Positions 48,114-56,145 of a stretch of DNA of 64,000 nt are shown here, one piece after another (the stretch's first letter is position 1; every line of letters starts with the position of its first letter). A program made the translations under genes and the position numbers. The DNA is from Variovorax sp. Root318D1 (lineage in GTDB: Bacteria > Pseudomonadota > Gammaproteobacteria > Burkholderiales > Burkholderiaceae_C): the NCBI RefSeq assembly GCF_001424835.1, contig NZ_LMCQ01000023.1, forward strand, positions 311,688-375,687, given 5' to 3'. A model generated the notes under the pieces. It was not told where the DNA came from and did not search any database. It saw only the letters and a program-made list of their open reading frames with translations.

Positions 48114-49019
48114 ATGATTCAGGACTTCAAGGGCAAGACGGCCGTACTCACCGGCGCGGGTTCGGGCTTCGGCCTCGAGTGCGCGCGCATCGGAGCGGCG
48201 CGCGGCATGAACCTCGTGCTCGTCGACGTGCAGCAGGACGCGCTCGACAAGGCCCGGACCGAGATGGAAGCCGCCGGCGCGCAGGTGCTCGCGCGCAAGG
48301 TCGACGTGTCGAACGCCGCGCAAATGGAGGACCTGGCCCTTGCGGTGAAGGAGCGCTTCGGCGCACCGCACTTCGTTTTCAACAACGCTGGCGTGGGTGC
48401 CGGCGGCCTGGTGTGGGAGAACACCGTGGCCGACTGGGAGTGGGTGCTCGGCGTCGACCTGTGGGGCGTGGTTCACGGCGTGCGCCTGTTCACGCCCATG
48501 ATGCTCGAAGCCGCCGCCAAGGACCCGGGCTACCGCGGCCACATCACCAACACCGCCAGCATGGCCGGGCTGCTCACGCCGCCCAACATGGGCATCTACA
48601 ACGCCGCCAAGGCCGCGGTGGTGAGCCTGACCGAAACCCTGTACCAGGACCTGAACCTCGTCACCGACCAGATCGGCGCGAGCCTCTTGTGCCCGTACTT
48701 CGTGCCCACCGGTATCACCAGCAGCGAGCGCAACCGCCCCAACGCCCCCAAGGAAGCCGAACTCACCAAGAGCCAGCTCATCGGCCAGGCCATGAGCAAC
48801 AAGGCCGTGAGCAGCGGCAAGATCACCGCGGCCGAAGTCGCCGCCAAGGTGTTCGACGCCATCAGCGAGAACCAGTTCTACGTGTTCAGCCACCCCAAGG
48901 CGCTGGGCAATGTGCGCAGCCGCATGGAGAACATCGTCGCGGTCAAGAATCCGGCAGACCCATTCCTCGAGCGGCCCGAGATCGGGCAAAAGCTGCGGGA
49001 GCAGTTGCGAGGGGCTTGA
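48114..49019 (+). CDS. SDR family oxidoreductase
   Basis: This 301-residue short-chain dehydrogenase has the cofactor motif LTGAGSGFGLECARIG, D37 at the end of strand 2 (LVLVDVQQ, favouring NAD), NNAGVGAGG, ITNTASMAGLL with the catalytic Ser, and YNAAK. The C-terminal segment (KVFDAISENQFYVFSHPKALG) is common in uncharacterised SDRs near acyl-CoA genes. Substrate unknown. It is the last plus-strand gene of the lipid run and faces a convergent LysR gene 16 nt away. Confidence 0.9.
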   Translation: MIQDFKGKTAVLTGAGSGFGLECARIGAARGMNLVLVDVQQDALDKARTEMEAAGAQVLARKVDVSNAAQMEDLALAVKERFGAPHFVFNNAGVGAGGLVWENTVADWEWVLGVDLWGVVHGVRLFTPMMLEAAAKDPGYRGHITNTASMAGLLTPPNMGIYNAAKAAVVSLTETLYQDLNLVTDQIGASLLCPYFVPTGITSSERNRPNAPKEAELTKSQLIGQAMSNKAVSSGKITAAEVAAKVFDAISENQFYVFSHPKALGNVRSRMENIVAVKNPADPFLERPEIGQKLREQLRGA

Positions 49020-49035
49020 GCTTCTTGTGCGCTGA

Positions 49036-49962
49036 TCACTTGGCTCCAGCCTGCGTAGCGATCCACTTCCAAACGGCCCGGATCGCCGGTTCGTCTTCCC
49101 GACCGCTCGCCACCGCGAGAAAGTAGCTCCCGGTATCGAGAGCAGGCCCGAAAGGCTGCACCAGCGCGCCGCTGCGCAGTTCTTCGGCTGCGAGCGTGAG
49201 GCTCAGCAGTGCCACGCCGTGGCCCGCGAGCGCGGCCAGGATGGCGTGGGTTTCGTCCGAGAACGACAGGCCGGCGGCCTTCATCGACCGGCCCCTGGGC
49301 GGCGCAACGCCCGCTTCGCGGAACCACCGCGACCACGGTGCCGGAGCTACCGCGGCGGGCTGCCAATCGGAATGGATCAGCTGGTGCTTCGGCAAATCGC
49401 TCACCCGTTTCAGGCCCAGCATTGGGCTGCACAGCGGCGCGTAGCGTTCGGGCATCAGCTCGCTCACTGTCAGCCCGGGCCAGTTGCCGCTGCCGGAGCG
49501 CACCGCAATGTCGGCATCGCCGCGCGCCAGGTCGACCAGCGTGTCGCTGGCATGCAGCCGCAGTTCGATGCCGGGGCAGGCCTTGCGAAAGCCTGCCATG
49601 CGCGGCAGCAACCATCGTGCGGCAAAGGCAGTGTTGGCGGTGAGCGTGACGGCCTGCGATGCGAAAGGTTGGCGCAGCCTCTCGATTCCCGCCTCGAGCG
49701 CATCGAAGCCCGCGCGCAAGTCGTCGAAGAGCCGCTGACCCGCGGGTGTCAACGCCAGCTGCCGCGTGAGCCGGCGAAACAGCGGCCGGCCGAGCGTGTC
49801 TTCGAGCGAGCGCACCTGATGGCTGATGGCCGACGGCGTGACGGAAAGCTCGTGCGCAGCGCGCTGAAAGCTCAGATGCGCGGCAGCCGCTTCGAATGCG
49901 CGCAGCGAGAGCAGAGGCGGCAAGCTGCGTGGTCGCCGAACAGATGAGCCAATTTCATTCAT
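49036..49962 (-). CDS. LysR family transcriptional regulator (GcvA-like)
   Basis: This 308-residue regulator has an N-terminal winged HTH (LSLRAFEAAAAHLSFQRAAHELSVTPSAISHQVRSLED, residues ~20-60). A periplasmic-binding-protein-like effector domain follows. The SFQRAAHELSVTPSAISHQVRSLE pattern is of the GcvA/AmpR type. It is divergent from the azoreductase gene; the 104-nt gap contains a perfect CTCTA-gat-TAGAG palindrome, a likely LysR box. It probably controls that gene and itself. Confidence 0.92.
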   Translation of the reverse strand: MNEIGSSVRRPRSLPPLLSLRAFEAAAAHLSFQRAAHELSVTPSAISHQVRSLEDTLGRPLFRRLTRQLALTPAGQRLFDDLRAGFDALEAGIERLRQPFASQAVTLTANTAFAARWLLPRMAGFRKACPGIELRLHASDTLVDLARGDADIAVRSGSGNWPGLTVSELMPERYAPLCSPMLGLKRVSDLPKHQLIHSDWQPAAVAPAPWSRWFREAGVAPPRGRSMKAAGLSFSDETHAILAALAGHGVALLSLTLAAEELRSGALVQPFGPALDTGSYFLAVASGREDEPAIRAVWKWIATQAGAK

Positions 49963-50000
49963 TGATGGAGAAATTATCGTTTGTCGCAGTCTACGTGCGT

Positions 50001-50013
50001 CTCTAGATTAGAG
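50001..50013. promoter_or_regulatory. Candidate LysR operator between the LysR gene and azoR
   Basis: The perfect palindrome CTCTA-gat-TAGAG lies midway in the divergent gap. LysR regulators usually bind short interrupted palindromes in this position. Confidence 0.5.
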
Positions 50014-50026
50014 GCCTGTGCAGTCA

Positions 50027-50037
50027 TTTTGAATGCA
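50027..50037. promoter_or_regulatory. TTTTGAATGCA box upstream of azoR
   Basis: This 11-mer is the exact reverse complement of TGCATTCAAAA, found twice in the GntR/aminotransferase control region at 57.4 kb. It lies 40 nt before the azoR start. It may be a chance match. Confidence 0.3.
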
Positions 50038-50066
50038 GCAGACAGAACAGATCAACTCACTCATTG

Positions 50067-50777
50067 ATGACCATGAACCTTATCCATATCGACACCAGTG
50101 CCCGTCCCGGGCTTTCCGGCATCGAGGCTCACGGCTCGCACACGCGCCGGCTCTCCGCGCGCTTTGTCGAGCGTTGGCGCAAGGCCCGCCCAAACGACCA
50201 CGTCGACTATCTCGACGTGGGCCAGCATCCGCCTGCGCACGTCAACGGCCGATGGATCCACGCCGCGTTCACCGCTCCCGCCGAGCGTGAACCCTGGATG
50301 GCCGAGGTATTGGCCGAGAGCGATCGGCTCGTCGACCAGCTTGTTGCCGCCGACCTGATCGTGGTGGGCTTGCCGATGTACAACTTCAGCGTCCCCGCGC
50401 AGTTCAAGGCGTATATCGACAACATCGTGCGCGTGGGCCGCACCTTCGGCTTCGATCGCGCACGCGGCGCGGTGCCTTACTGGCCGATGCTTGCCGACTC
50501 GGGCAAGCGAATGGTGCTGCTCGGCGCGCGTGGCGATCACGGCTACGGGCCAGGCGGACGCGTGGCGCACCTGAACCATACCGAAAGCTCGGTGCGCTCC
50601 GTGTTCGGCTACATCGGCATTACCGACGTGCACGAGGCGGCGGTGGAGTCGGACGAATTCGGCGGCGAGGAGCTCGCGCAATCGCTTCGAAAGGCCGAGC
50701 AGGAAGTCGACCGACTGGTGGATCAGCTCAGCGGGAAGCTGACGAATGAGCGCTCTCCAGACGCCGCACTGGCCTAG
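50067..50777 (+). CDS. azoR: FMN-dependent NADH-azoreductase / quinone reductase
   Basis: This flavodoxin-like oxidoreductase of about 236 residues reduces azo bonds and quinones with NAD(P)H. The N-terminal strand NLIHIDTSARPG, the motif PMYNFSVPAQFKAYIDNIVRVGRTF and LGARGDHGYGPGG, then SVFGYIGI, are typical of AzoR. Possible starts are TTG 50064, ATG 50067 and ATG 50073 (MNLIHIDTS); the protein is unaffected beyond two residues. It is divergent from a LysR regulator, as for many quinone- or electrophile-induced reductases. Confidence 0.9.
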   Translation: MTMNLIHIDTSARPGLSGIEAHGSHTRRLSARFVERWRKARPNDHVDYLDVGQHPPAHVNGRWIHAAFTAPAEREPWMAEVLAESDRLVDQLVAADLIVVGLPMYNFSVPAQFKAYIDNIVRVGRTFGFDRARGAVPYWPMLADSGKRMVLLGARGDHGYGPGGRVAHLNHTESSVRSVFGYIGITDVHEAAVESDEFGGEELAQSLRKAEQEVDRLVDQLSGKLTNERSPDAALA

Positions 50778-50798
50778 GCGTTCATCTGCTTCAGTCGC

Positions 50799-51830
50799 TC
50801 ACACCGCCACCGGGCTGCGCTCCGCAAACTGCCCGTTCCAGTAAGGGTAGTAAGGGTAGGGCGGCGTCACGGCGCTGGCTGCATCGAGCCGCTTGATCTG
50901 ATCCGCGCTGAGCTGCCAGCCGAGCGCGCCCAGGTTCTGCTTCAGCTGCTCTTCGTTGCGCGCGCCGATCAGCACGCTCGACACGGTGGGACGCTGCAGC
51001 AGCCAGTTGAGCGCGATCTGCGGCTGCGTCTTGCCGGTTTCCTCGGCCACCTCGTCCATGGCATCGACCACGCGATACAGGCGCTCGTCGTCCACGGGCG
51101 GTGCGAAGCCGGCGGTTTCATGCAGGCGGCTTCCGGCGGGGAGCGGCTGGCCGCGGCGCACCTTGCCGGTCAGGCGGCCCCAGCCCAGCGGGCTCCATAC
51201 GATGGCGCCCACGCCCTGGTCCATGCCCAGCGGCATCAGCTCGAATTCATAGTCGCGGCCGATCAGCGAGTAGTAGGTCTGGTTGGCGACGAAGCGCTGG
51301 AGGCCGAGCCTGTCGGAGGCCGCGAGCGACTTCATCAGTTGCCAGCCCGAGAAGTTGGACGCGCCGATGAGCCGCACCTTGCCGGCGCGCACCAGGTCGT
51401 CAAGCGTGTCGAGCACCATCTCGACGGGGGTCATCGCATCGAAGGCATGCAGCTGCAGGATGTCGATGTAGTCGGTGCCCAGGCGCTTCAGCGCGGCGTC
51501 GGTCGCGGCGATCAGGTGGTGGCGCGAGGCGCCGACGTCATTCGGTCCGTCGCCGGCGCGCAGCGCCAGCTTGGTCGAAATGATGACCTTGTCGCGCCGG
51601 CCCTTGAGCGCCGCGCCAAGGATCGATTCCGAAGCGCCGTTCGAATACACGTCGGCCGTGTCGAACAGGGTCACGCCGGCATCCAGCGCCAGGTCGACAA
51701 TGCCGCGCGCGCCTTCGACGTCGGTGTTGCCCCAGGCGCTGAAGAGCGGCCCCTGTCCGCCGAAGGTGCCGGCGCCGAAGCCGAGCGCGGGGACCTTGAA
51801 GCCGGAGCGGCCGAGAAAGCGTTGTTCCAT
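50799..51830 (-). CDS. Aldo/keto reductase
   Basis: This 343-residue TIM-barrel oxidoreductase has the catalytic tetrad in GVTLFDTADVYSNG (Asp and Tyr), VIISTKLAL (Lys) and DILQLHAFD (His), and the C-terminal NADPH-binding region SSVLIGARNEEQLKQN. It resembles the YajO/Tas-type group. The start ATG at 51830 (MEQRFLGRSGFKVPALGFG) was chosen. The open frame continues upstream into the MFS gene but is not coding there. It lies 35 nt after the MFS gene, so the two are probably one unit, possibly controlled by the LysR gene at 53156. Confidence 0.92.
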   Translation of the reverse strand: MEQRFLGRSGFKVPALGFGAGTFGGQGPLFSAWGNTDVEGARGIVDLALDAGVTLFDTADVYSNGASESILGAALKGRRDKVIISTKLALRAGDGPNDVGASRHHLIAATDAALKRLGTDYIDILQLHAFDAMTPVEMVLDTLDDLVRAGKVRLIGASNFSGWQLMKSLAASDRLGLQRFVANQTYYSLIGRDYEFELMPLGMDQGVGAIVWSPLGWGRLTGKVRRGQPLPAGSRLHETAGFAPPVDDERLYRVVDAMDEVAEETGKTQPQIALNWLLQRPTVSSVLIGARNEEQLKQNLGALGWQLSADQIKRLDAASAVTPPYPYYPYWNGQFAERSPVAV

Positions 51831-51865
51831 GATGTTGTCCTTGTCGTAGAAAAAAGTGATGCGCG

Positions 51866-53056
51866 TCAGGCTTGCACCGAGGCGCAATCGGCCGGCGAGG
51901 CGCTGCCTTCGCGCCGATCGAGCGATCGGCTCCAGAGCGCAATGGCCAGCCCCGCGAGCGTGAGCAGCGCAGCCACCCAGCCGAGTGCGCGCAGGCCCGG
52001 GCCATGGTCGATGACCACGCCGCCCGCCCACGCGCCGAGCGCATTGCCGAGGTTGAAGGCCGCGATGTTGAGGCTCGATGCCAGGTTCTGGCCCGCGCCC
52101 GAGGCCTTCTCGAGCACGCGCAGCTGCATGGGTGCCACGGTCGCGAAAGACGCGATGCCGAGCAGGCCGACGAACACCACGGCGGTGAACGGCGTTCCGA
52201 TGGTGAACTGCATCGCGCCGAGCACGGCGGCGAGCGCCACCAGCGTGCCGAGCACCGCGGGCATGGTCGACTTGTCGGCCAGCCTGCCGCCAAGAATGTT
52301 GCCTACGGCCAGGCCGCCGCCGAACACCAGCAGGATCGGCGACACGGCTGACTCCGGCAAGCCGGTGACCTGCGTCAGCAGGGGCTGGATGTAGGTGAAC
52401 ACCACGAACACGCCCGCAAAGCCGAGCACTGTCATTGCAAGGCCAAGCAGCACTTGCGGGCGCGCAAGCACCGCGAGCTCGTCACGCAGCGGTGCGGCCT
52501 TGGCCTCGGCCCGGACGCGCGGCACGAACAGCGCGAGCACCGCAAAAGCCAGCACGCCGATCAGCGTCACCGCCCAGAAGGTGGCACGCCAGCCGTACTG
52601 CAGCCCGAGCCACGCGCCGGCTGGCACGCCCAGCAGCGTGGCGGCGGTGAGCCCGGTGAACATGATCGCGATGGCCGAGGCGCGCCGTTCCTGTGCCACG
52701 AGGCCCGTGGCCACGACCGAACCCACGCCGAAGAAGGTGCCGTGCGCGAGCGAGGTGATCACGCGCGCGGCCATCAGCAGCTCATAGTTGGGCGCGAGTG
52801 CACAGGCCAGGTTGCCGAGCGTGAAGATCGCCATCAGCGCGAGCAGCACGGTCTTGCGCGGCAGCTTGCGGGTGGCGATGGTGAGCAGCGGCGCCCCGAC
52901 CGCGACCCCGAGCGCATAGCCCGAGATCAGCAGGCCGGCCGCCGTGATGGAGACCTTGAGATCCATCGAGACCTGCATCAGCAGGCCCATGATGACGAAT
53001 TCGGTGGTGCCTATTCCGAAGGCACCGGCGGTGAGGGCAAGTAGAGCGATTGGCAT
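51866..53056 (-). CDS. MFS transporter (DHA1-type, arabinose-efflux-like)
   Basis: This 396-residue 12-helix major facilitator begins MPIALLALTAGAFGIGTTEFVIMGLL, the hallmark of the YdhP/AraJ/SotB group. It has ALGVAVGAPLLTIATRKLPRKTVLL (loop 2-3 motif) and the central charged loop PRVRAEAKAAPLRDE. It probably exports a small molecule or drug; substrate unknown. It is divergent from a LysR gene with a 99-nt intergenic region carrying a TTGTGA...TCACAA palindrome. Confidence 0.92.
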   Translation of the reverse strand: MPIALLALTAGAFGIGTTEFVIMGLLMQVSMDLKVSITAAGLLISGYALGVAVGAPLLTIATRKLPRKTVLLALMAIFTLGNLACALAPNYELLMAARVITSLAHGTFFGVGSVVATGLVAQERRASAIAIMFTGLTAATLLGVPAGAWLGLQYGWRATFWAVTLIGVLAFAVLALFVPRVRAEAKAAPLRDELAVLARPQVLLGLAMTVLGFAGVFVVFTYIQPLLTQVTGLPESAVSPILLVFGGGLAVGNILGGRLADKSTMPAVLGTLVALAAVLGAMQFTIGTPFTAVVFVGLLGIASFATVAPMQLRVLEKASGAGQNLASSLNIAAFNLGNALGAWAGGVVIDHGPGLRALGWVAALLTLAGLAIALWSRSLDRREGSASPADCASVQA

Positions 53057-53115
53057 GATGGCTCTACTGTGCGGGTTCTTTCCGATGATGACTAGAATGC
53101 CGCATGGATATGGAC

Positions 53116-53134
53116 TTGTGAGTTGAATTCACAA
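53116..53134. promoter_or_regulatory. Candidate LysR operator between MFS and LysR genes
   Basis: TTGTGA-gttgaat-TCACAA is a perfect 6-bp interrupted palindrome centred 31 nt before the LysR start, in the divergent gap. A TAGAAT hexamer lies just upstream at 53093-53098. Confidence 0.5.
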
Positions 53135-53155
53135 TAAAAGGCACAAGGAACCGAC

Positions 53156-54118
53156 ATGCCGCGCATCGACGTCAACCGCTCCGGCGAGATGGAAGCCTTC
53201 GTGCAGGTGGTCGAGTCCGGCGGCTTTTCCGCCGCGGCGCGCCTGCTGGACATGACGCCTTCGGCGGTCAGCAAGCTGGTCGCGCGCCTCGAGCTGCGGC
53301 TGGGCATCCAGCTGGTCCACCGTTCCACGCGCAAGCTGCAGCTCACGCCCGAGGGCCTGCATTTCTACGAGCGCAGCACGCGCGTGCTGGCCGACATGGA
53401 CGAGGCCGAGCGTTGCGCTGCCGCGGGCGCAGCGCCGCGCGGGCGCGTGAGCATCAATGCGAGCGTGTCCTTCGGGCATCACAAGCTGGTACCGCTGGTG
53501 CCGCGCCTCTTGGAACTGCACCCGCAGATCACGCTCGACATTGCGCTGACCGACCGCGTCGTCGATTTGATGGACGAGCGCGCCGACATCGCCATTCGGT
53601 GGGGCCAACTGCCATCGTCCGACCTGGTGGCACGGCGCCTGGGCGAAACCAGCCAGACCATCGTGGCCTCGCCCGACTACCTTGCCAAGTACGGCACGCC
53701 GCATACGCCGCAGGAACTGGAAGCCCACAACCGCCTGGGTTGGAGCTACCGGCGTAATACGCCCGACTGGCCGCTGCGCGTGGACGGGCGAATGATCGCG
53801 CTGCCCGTCGCCGGGCCGGTGCGCGCGGGCGACGGCGAAACCCTGCGGCAGCTGGCCATTGCGGGTGCGGGCGTGGCGCGGCTGTCGCTGTATCACATCC
53901 AGCACGACATCGACGCGGGGCGCCTCGTGCCGCTGCTCGAAGAATTCAACCCCGGCGAGGTGGAGCCGATTCACGCCGTGTACATCGGCAAGGCCGGCAC
54001 CTTGCCGGCGCGCGTGCGCGCGGTGCTCGACTTCCTGCTGGCGTGCTCGGGCGTGGGAGGAGGGCGCTACACGAGCAAGCGCACGGCGCCGATGCCGGCG
54101 AATTCCGCGGTCACCTGA
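53156..54118 (+). CDS. LysR family transcriptional regulator
   Basis: This 320-residue LysR regulator has an N-terminal HTH (MEAFVQVVESGGFSAAARLLDMTPSAVSKLVARLE, residues 10-45) and the co-inducer domain of the CrgA/DsdC-like group (RVSINASVSFGHHKLVPLVPRLLELHPQITLDI). AAGGA precedes the ATG. It is divergent from the MFS-aldo/keto reductase pair, its likely target. Its 3' end overlaps the convergent hydratase gene by 52 nt, which is unusual in this window. Confidence 0.92.
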   Translation: MPRIDVNRSGEMEAFVQVVESGGFSAAARLLDMTPSAVSKLVARLELRLGIQLVHRSTRKLQLTPEGLHFYERSTRVLADMDEAERCAAAGAAPRGRVSINASVSFGHHKLVPLVPRLLELHPQITLDIALTDRVVDLMDERADIAIRWGQLPSSDLVARRLGETSQTIVASPDYLAKYGTPHTPQELEAHNRLGWSYRRNTPDWPLRVDGRMIALPVAGPVRAGDGETLRQLAIAGAGVARLSLYHIQHDIDAGRLVPLLEEFNPGEVEPIHAVYIGKAGTLPARVRAVLDFLLACSGVGGGRYTSKRTAPMPANSAVT

Positions 54119-54837
54119 TCGCCGCGGCGGCAGGGCAGCACGCCGACCCACGAGCCGGTGGTCACGACGGTGCCGGCCGGCGCGGTCTGGCCGTGGCGCG
54201 TGACATGGCGCAGCCAGTTGGGCAGCAGCCATGTCGGGTCGGCCAGCGGATGGGTGCCTTCGCGCACCACCGTTTCCGAATCGCCGACTTTCGTTTCGCA
54301 GCGCTGCGAAGCCCAGTCGACAGCCGCATAGGGGTGCCATTCGCCGAGCACGAGCGCGCCGTGCACTTGCGAATCGGCGAGGCGCAGCAATGCAGGTGTG
54401 GCGGGCAGGTCTTGCCAACGCGAATCGACGATCTCCACCGAAACCGCCATTGCATCGATCAGTGAAGCCGCGTCTTCGTGGCCGAGCGTCGCGGCCATGG
54501 CGGGTGTGACGTCCTTCCCGAGCCGCAGGGCGATTTCAGCCTCGATGCCGGGTGCGTGAAAGACGAGATCACTGAAGTCTGCCGGACTTGTGCGCACGCC
54601 GTGCGGAGGCAGCGGCGCATGCGTGAGCGTTGCGCTGCGCGAGCCGCCGCCGGACTTCCAGCAGCCCGGCACGGCGCCGGCTTTGAACCAACCGAGTGCG
54701 GAAGCGACGGCGTCCTGCACTTCGTAGGCTTGCACTGCATCTTGAAGCGTGTCGGCCAAGGGTGCAGCGTCGAGTGTGCGATTGGATTGGCGCGCGGCGA
54801 TCAGCGCGTCGGCGAGGGCTTTCATGGATGGGTTCAT
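54067..54837 (-). CDS. 2-keto-4-pentenoate hydratase-type protein (FAA hydrolase family)
   Basis: This protein of about 256 residues has the fumarylacetoacetate-hydrolase-like fold of MhpD/HpcG-type hydratases. Visible family text: PGCWKSGGGSRSA, PGIEAEIALRLGKDVTP with the metal-binding acidic residues, SVEIVDSRWQDLP, and TVVTTGSWVGVLPCRRGDQVTAEFAGIGAV. Such enzymes hydrate 2-oxo-pent-4-enoates in aromatic meta-cleavage or act on related enols. No other meta-cleavage gene is nearby, so the substrate is open. The start is ATG 54837 (MNPSMKALADAL) or 54825. The stop lies inside the end of the LysR gene. Confidence 0.85.
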   Translation of the reverse strand: MNPSMKALADALIAARQSNRTLDAAPLADTLQDAVQAYEVQDAVASALGWFKAGAVPGCWKSGGGSRSATLTHAPLPPHGVRTSPADFSDLVFHAPGIEAEIALRLGKDVTPAMAATLGHEDAASLIDAMAVSVEIVDSRWQDLPATPALLRLADSQVHGALVLGEWHPYAAVDWASQRCETKVGDSETVVREGTHPLADPTWLLPNWLRHVTRHGQTAPAGTVVTTGSWVGVLPCRRGDQVTAEFAGIGAVRLLV

Positions 54838-54883
54838 TGCTGTGATTTTGTCAGTTGCCGCTTTTCGGGGCGCGTGCAAAGGC

Positions 54884-54957
54884 CACCGGGTACTCCCCTC
54901 CGCGAATGTCCCCCGGCTTCGCCTCCTCCTTTATTTCGCTGCGGGGAGTACCCGGTG
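54884..54957. repeat. Nested palindromic repeat, left unit
   Basis: The perfect 15-bp ends CACCGGGTACTCCCC (54884-54898) and GGGGAGTACCCGGTG (54943-54957) enclose a core with CGCGAATGTCCCCC, a small GGC-ttc-GCC hairpin and CTCCTCCTTTATTTCG. The core recurs inverted in the right unit (55015-55084). Confidence 0.85.
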
Positions 54958-55014
54958 CCCTGTGCACATTGGGCGCTGCGCTTGTTCCGTGCGATCGACC
55001 ACGCTCACGTCGAT

Positions 55015-55084
55015 GGGGTGCCTTGCGCAGCGAAATAAAGGAGGAGGCCGCAGGCCGGGGGACATTCGCGGAGCAAGGTACCCC
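55015..55084. repeat. Nested palindromic repeat, right unit (inverted)
   Basis: The reverse complement carries the same core as the left unit: 20 identical bases, then a GGCC-tgc-GGCC hairpin, then a 23-base match. Its ends GGGGTGCCTTGCGC (55015-55028) and GAGCAAGGTACCCC (55071-55084) pair with each other over 12 of 14 positions but differ from the left unit's ends. Confidence 0.8.
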
Positions 55085-55117
55085 GTCGGCGGGAGCGCGC
55101 CCTGAACAGGCAGCAGG

Positions 55118-56098
55118 TCAAGTATCCACATGCACCTTGCCATCCTTCACCACCTTGGCCCACTTGGCGATCTCGGTGGCGATGAACTGCTTGAACTTGT
55201 CCTGCGTACCGCCGCCGTCTTCTGCGCCGTAGGTGTCGAGTTTTTCCTGCACGTCGGGCATCGCGAGCACGGTATTGACATCGCGATTCACCTTTTCGGC
55301 CACGCTCGCCGGTAGCTTGCCCGGACCTGCCAGGCCATACCAGGTGGTGGCCTCGAAACCGGCGAAGCCCTGCTCCTGCATCGTCGGTACGCCGGGATGG
55401 CCCTTGACCCGTTTTCCACGGGTCTGCGCAACGGCCAGCACCCGGCCGCTTTTTACGTGCGGCGTGGCCGCGGTCATGGTCTCGAAGCTGTATTGAATCT
55501 GGCCGCCCATCAGATCGGCCAAGAGCGGGCCGCTGCCCTTGTATGGCACATGCAGCGCATCCACCTTGGCCTGCAGCTTGAACATTTCAAGCGCCAGGTG
55601 CTGCGCCGAGCCCGCACCCGCGGAGCCGAAGCTCACCGTGCCGGGCGAGGCCTTGCAGGCAGCCACGATGTCGTTCACCGTAACCGCCTTTTGCGCCGGG
55701 CTGGCAATCAGCAGGTTGGGCGTCACGCCCACGAGCACGATCGGCACGAAGTCGCGCTCCACGCTGTAGCGCAGCTTGGGCTGCAGGCTGGGCGCGAGCG
55801 CATGGCTGTTGATGTGCGCCATGAGCAGCGTGCTGCCGTCGCTGGGCTGCTGCGACACATACTCGGCCGCCAGCACGCCCGCCACGCCGCCCTTGTTCTC
55901 GACGATGACCTGCTGGTTCCACATCGTCGTGAGCTTTTGGGCCACCACACGCGCCAACGCATCGGTGCCACCGCCCGGCGGAAAGCCCACCACGATGCGC
56001 ACCGGCCCCGAAGGCCACTCCTGCGCGAAGAGCCGGGGCACACCCAGCGTGGCGGCTGCGGCACCCGCGGCCTGGATCAGCGAACGTCTCTGCATCAT
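55118..56098 (-). CDS. Bug family tripartite tricarboxylate transporter receptor (TctC-like)
   Basis: This 326-residue periplasmic receptor has a signal peptide with twin Arg (MMQRRSLIQAAGAAAATLGVPRLFA). The mature part has WPSGPVRIVVGFPPGGGTDALAR, the Bug signature, plus VENKGGVAGVLAAEYV, FGSAGAGSAQHLALEMF and VPYKGSGPLLADLMGGQ. Bug proteins bind carboxylates or amino acids. The start at 56098 is favoured by GGAGA at proper distance; ATG 56110 (METKMMQ) is an alternative. No TctA/TctB membrane partners are nearby, as is usual for orphan Bug genes. It follows the aminotransferase by 47 nt on the same strand. Confidence 0.93.
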   Translation of the reverse strand: MMQRRSLIQAAGAAAATLGVPRLFAQEWPSGPVRIVVGFPPGGGTDALARVVAQKLTTMWNQQVIVENKGGVAGVLAAEYVSQQPSDGSTLLMAHINSHALAPSLQPKLRYSVERDFVPIVLVGVTPNLLIASPAQKAVTVNDIVAACKASPGTVSFGSAGAGSAQHLALEMFKLQAKVDALHVPYKGSGPLLADLMGGQIQYSFETMTAATPHVKSGRVLAVAQTRGKRVKGHPGVPTMQEQGFAGFEATTWYGLAGPGKLPASVAEKVNRDVNTVLAMPDVQEKLDTYGAEDGGGTQDKFKQFIATEIAKWAKVVKDGKVHVDT

Positions 56099-56145
56099 CT
56101 TTGTCTCCATGGGGTGGTGGGTCCGATGCGTGCCGGTGTTGGCGA

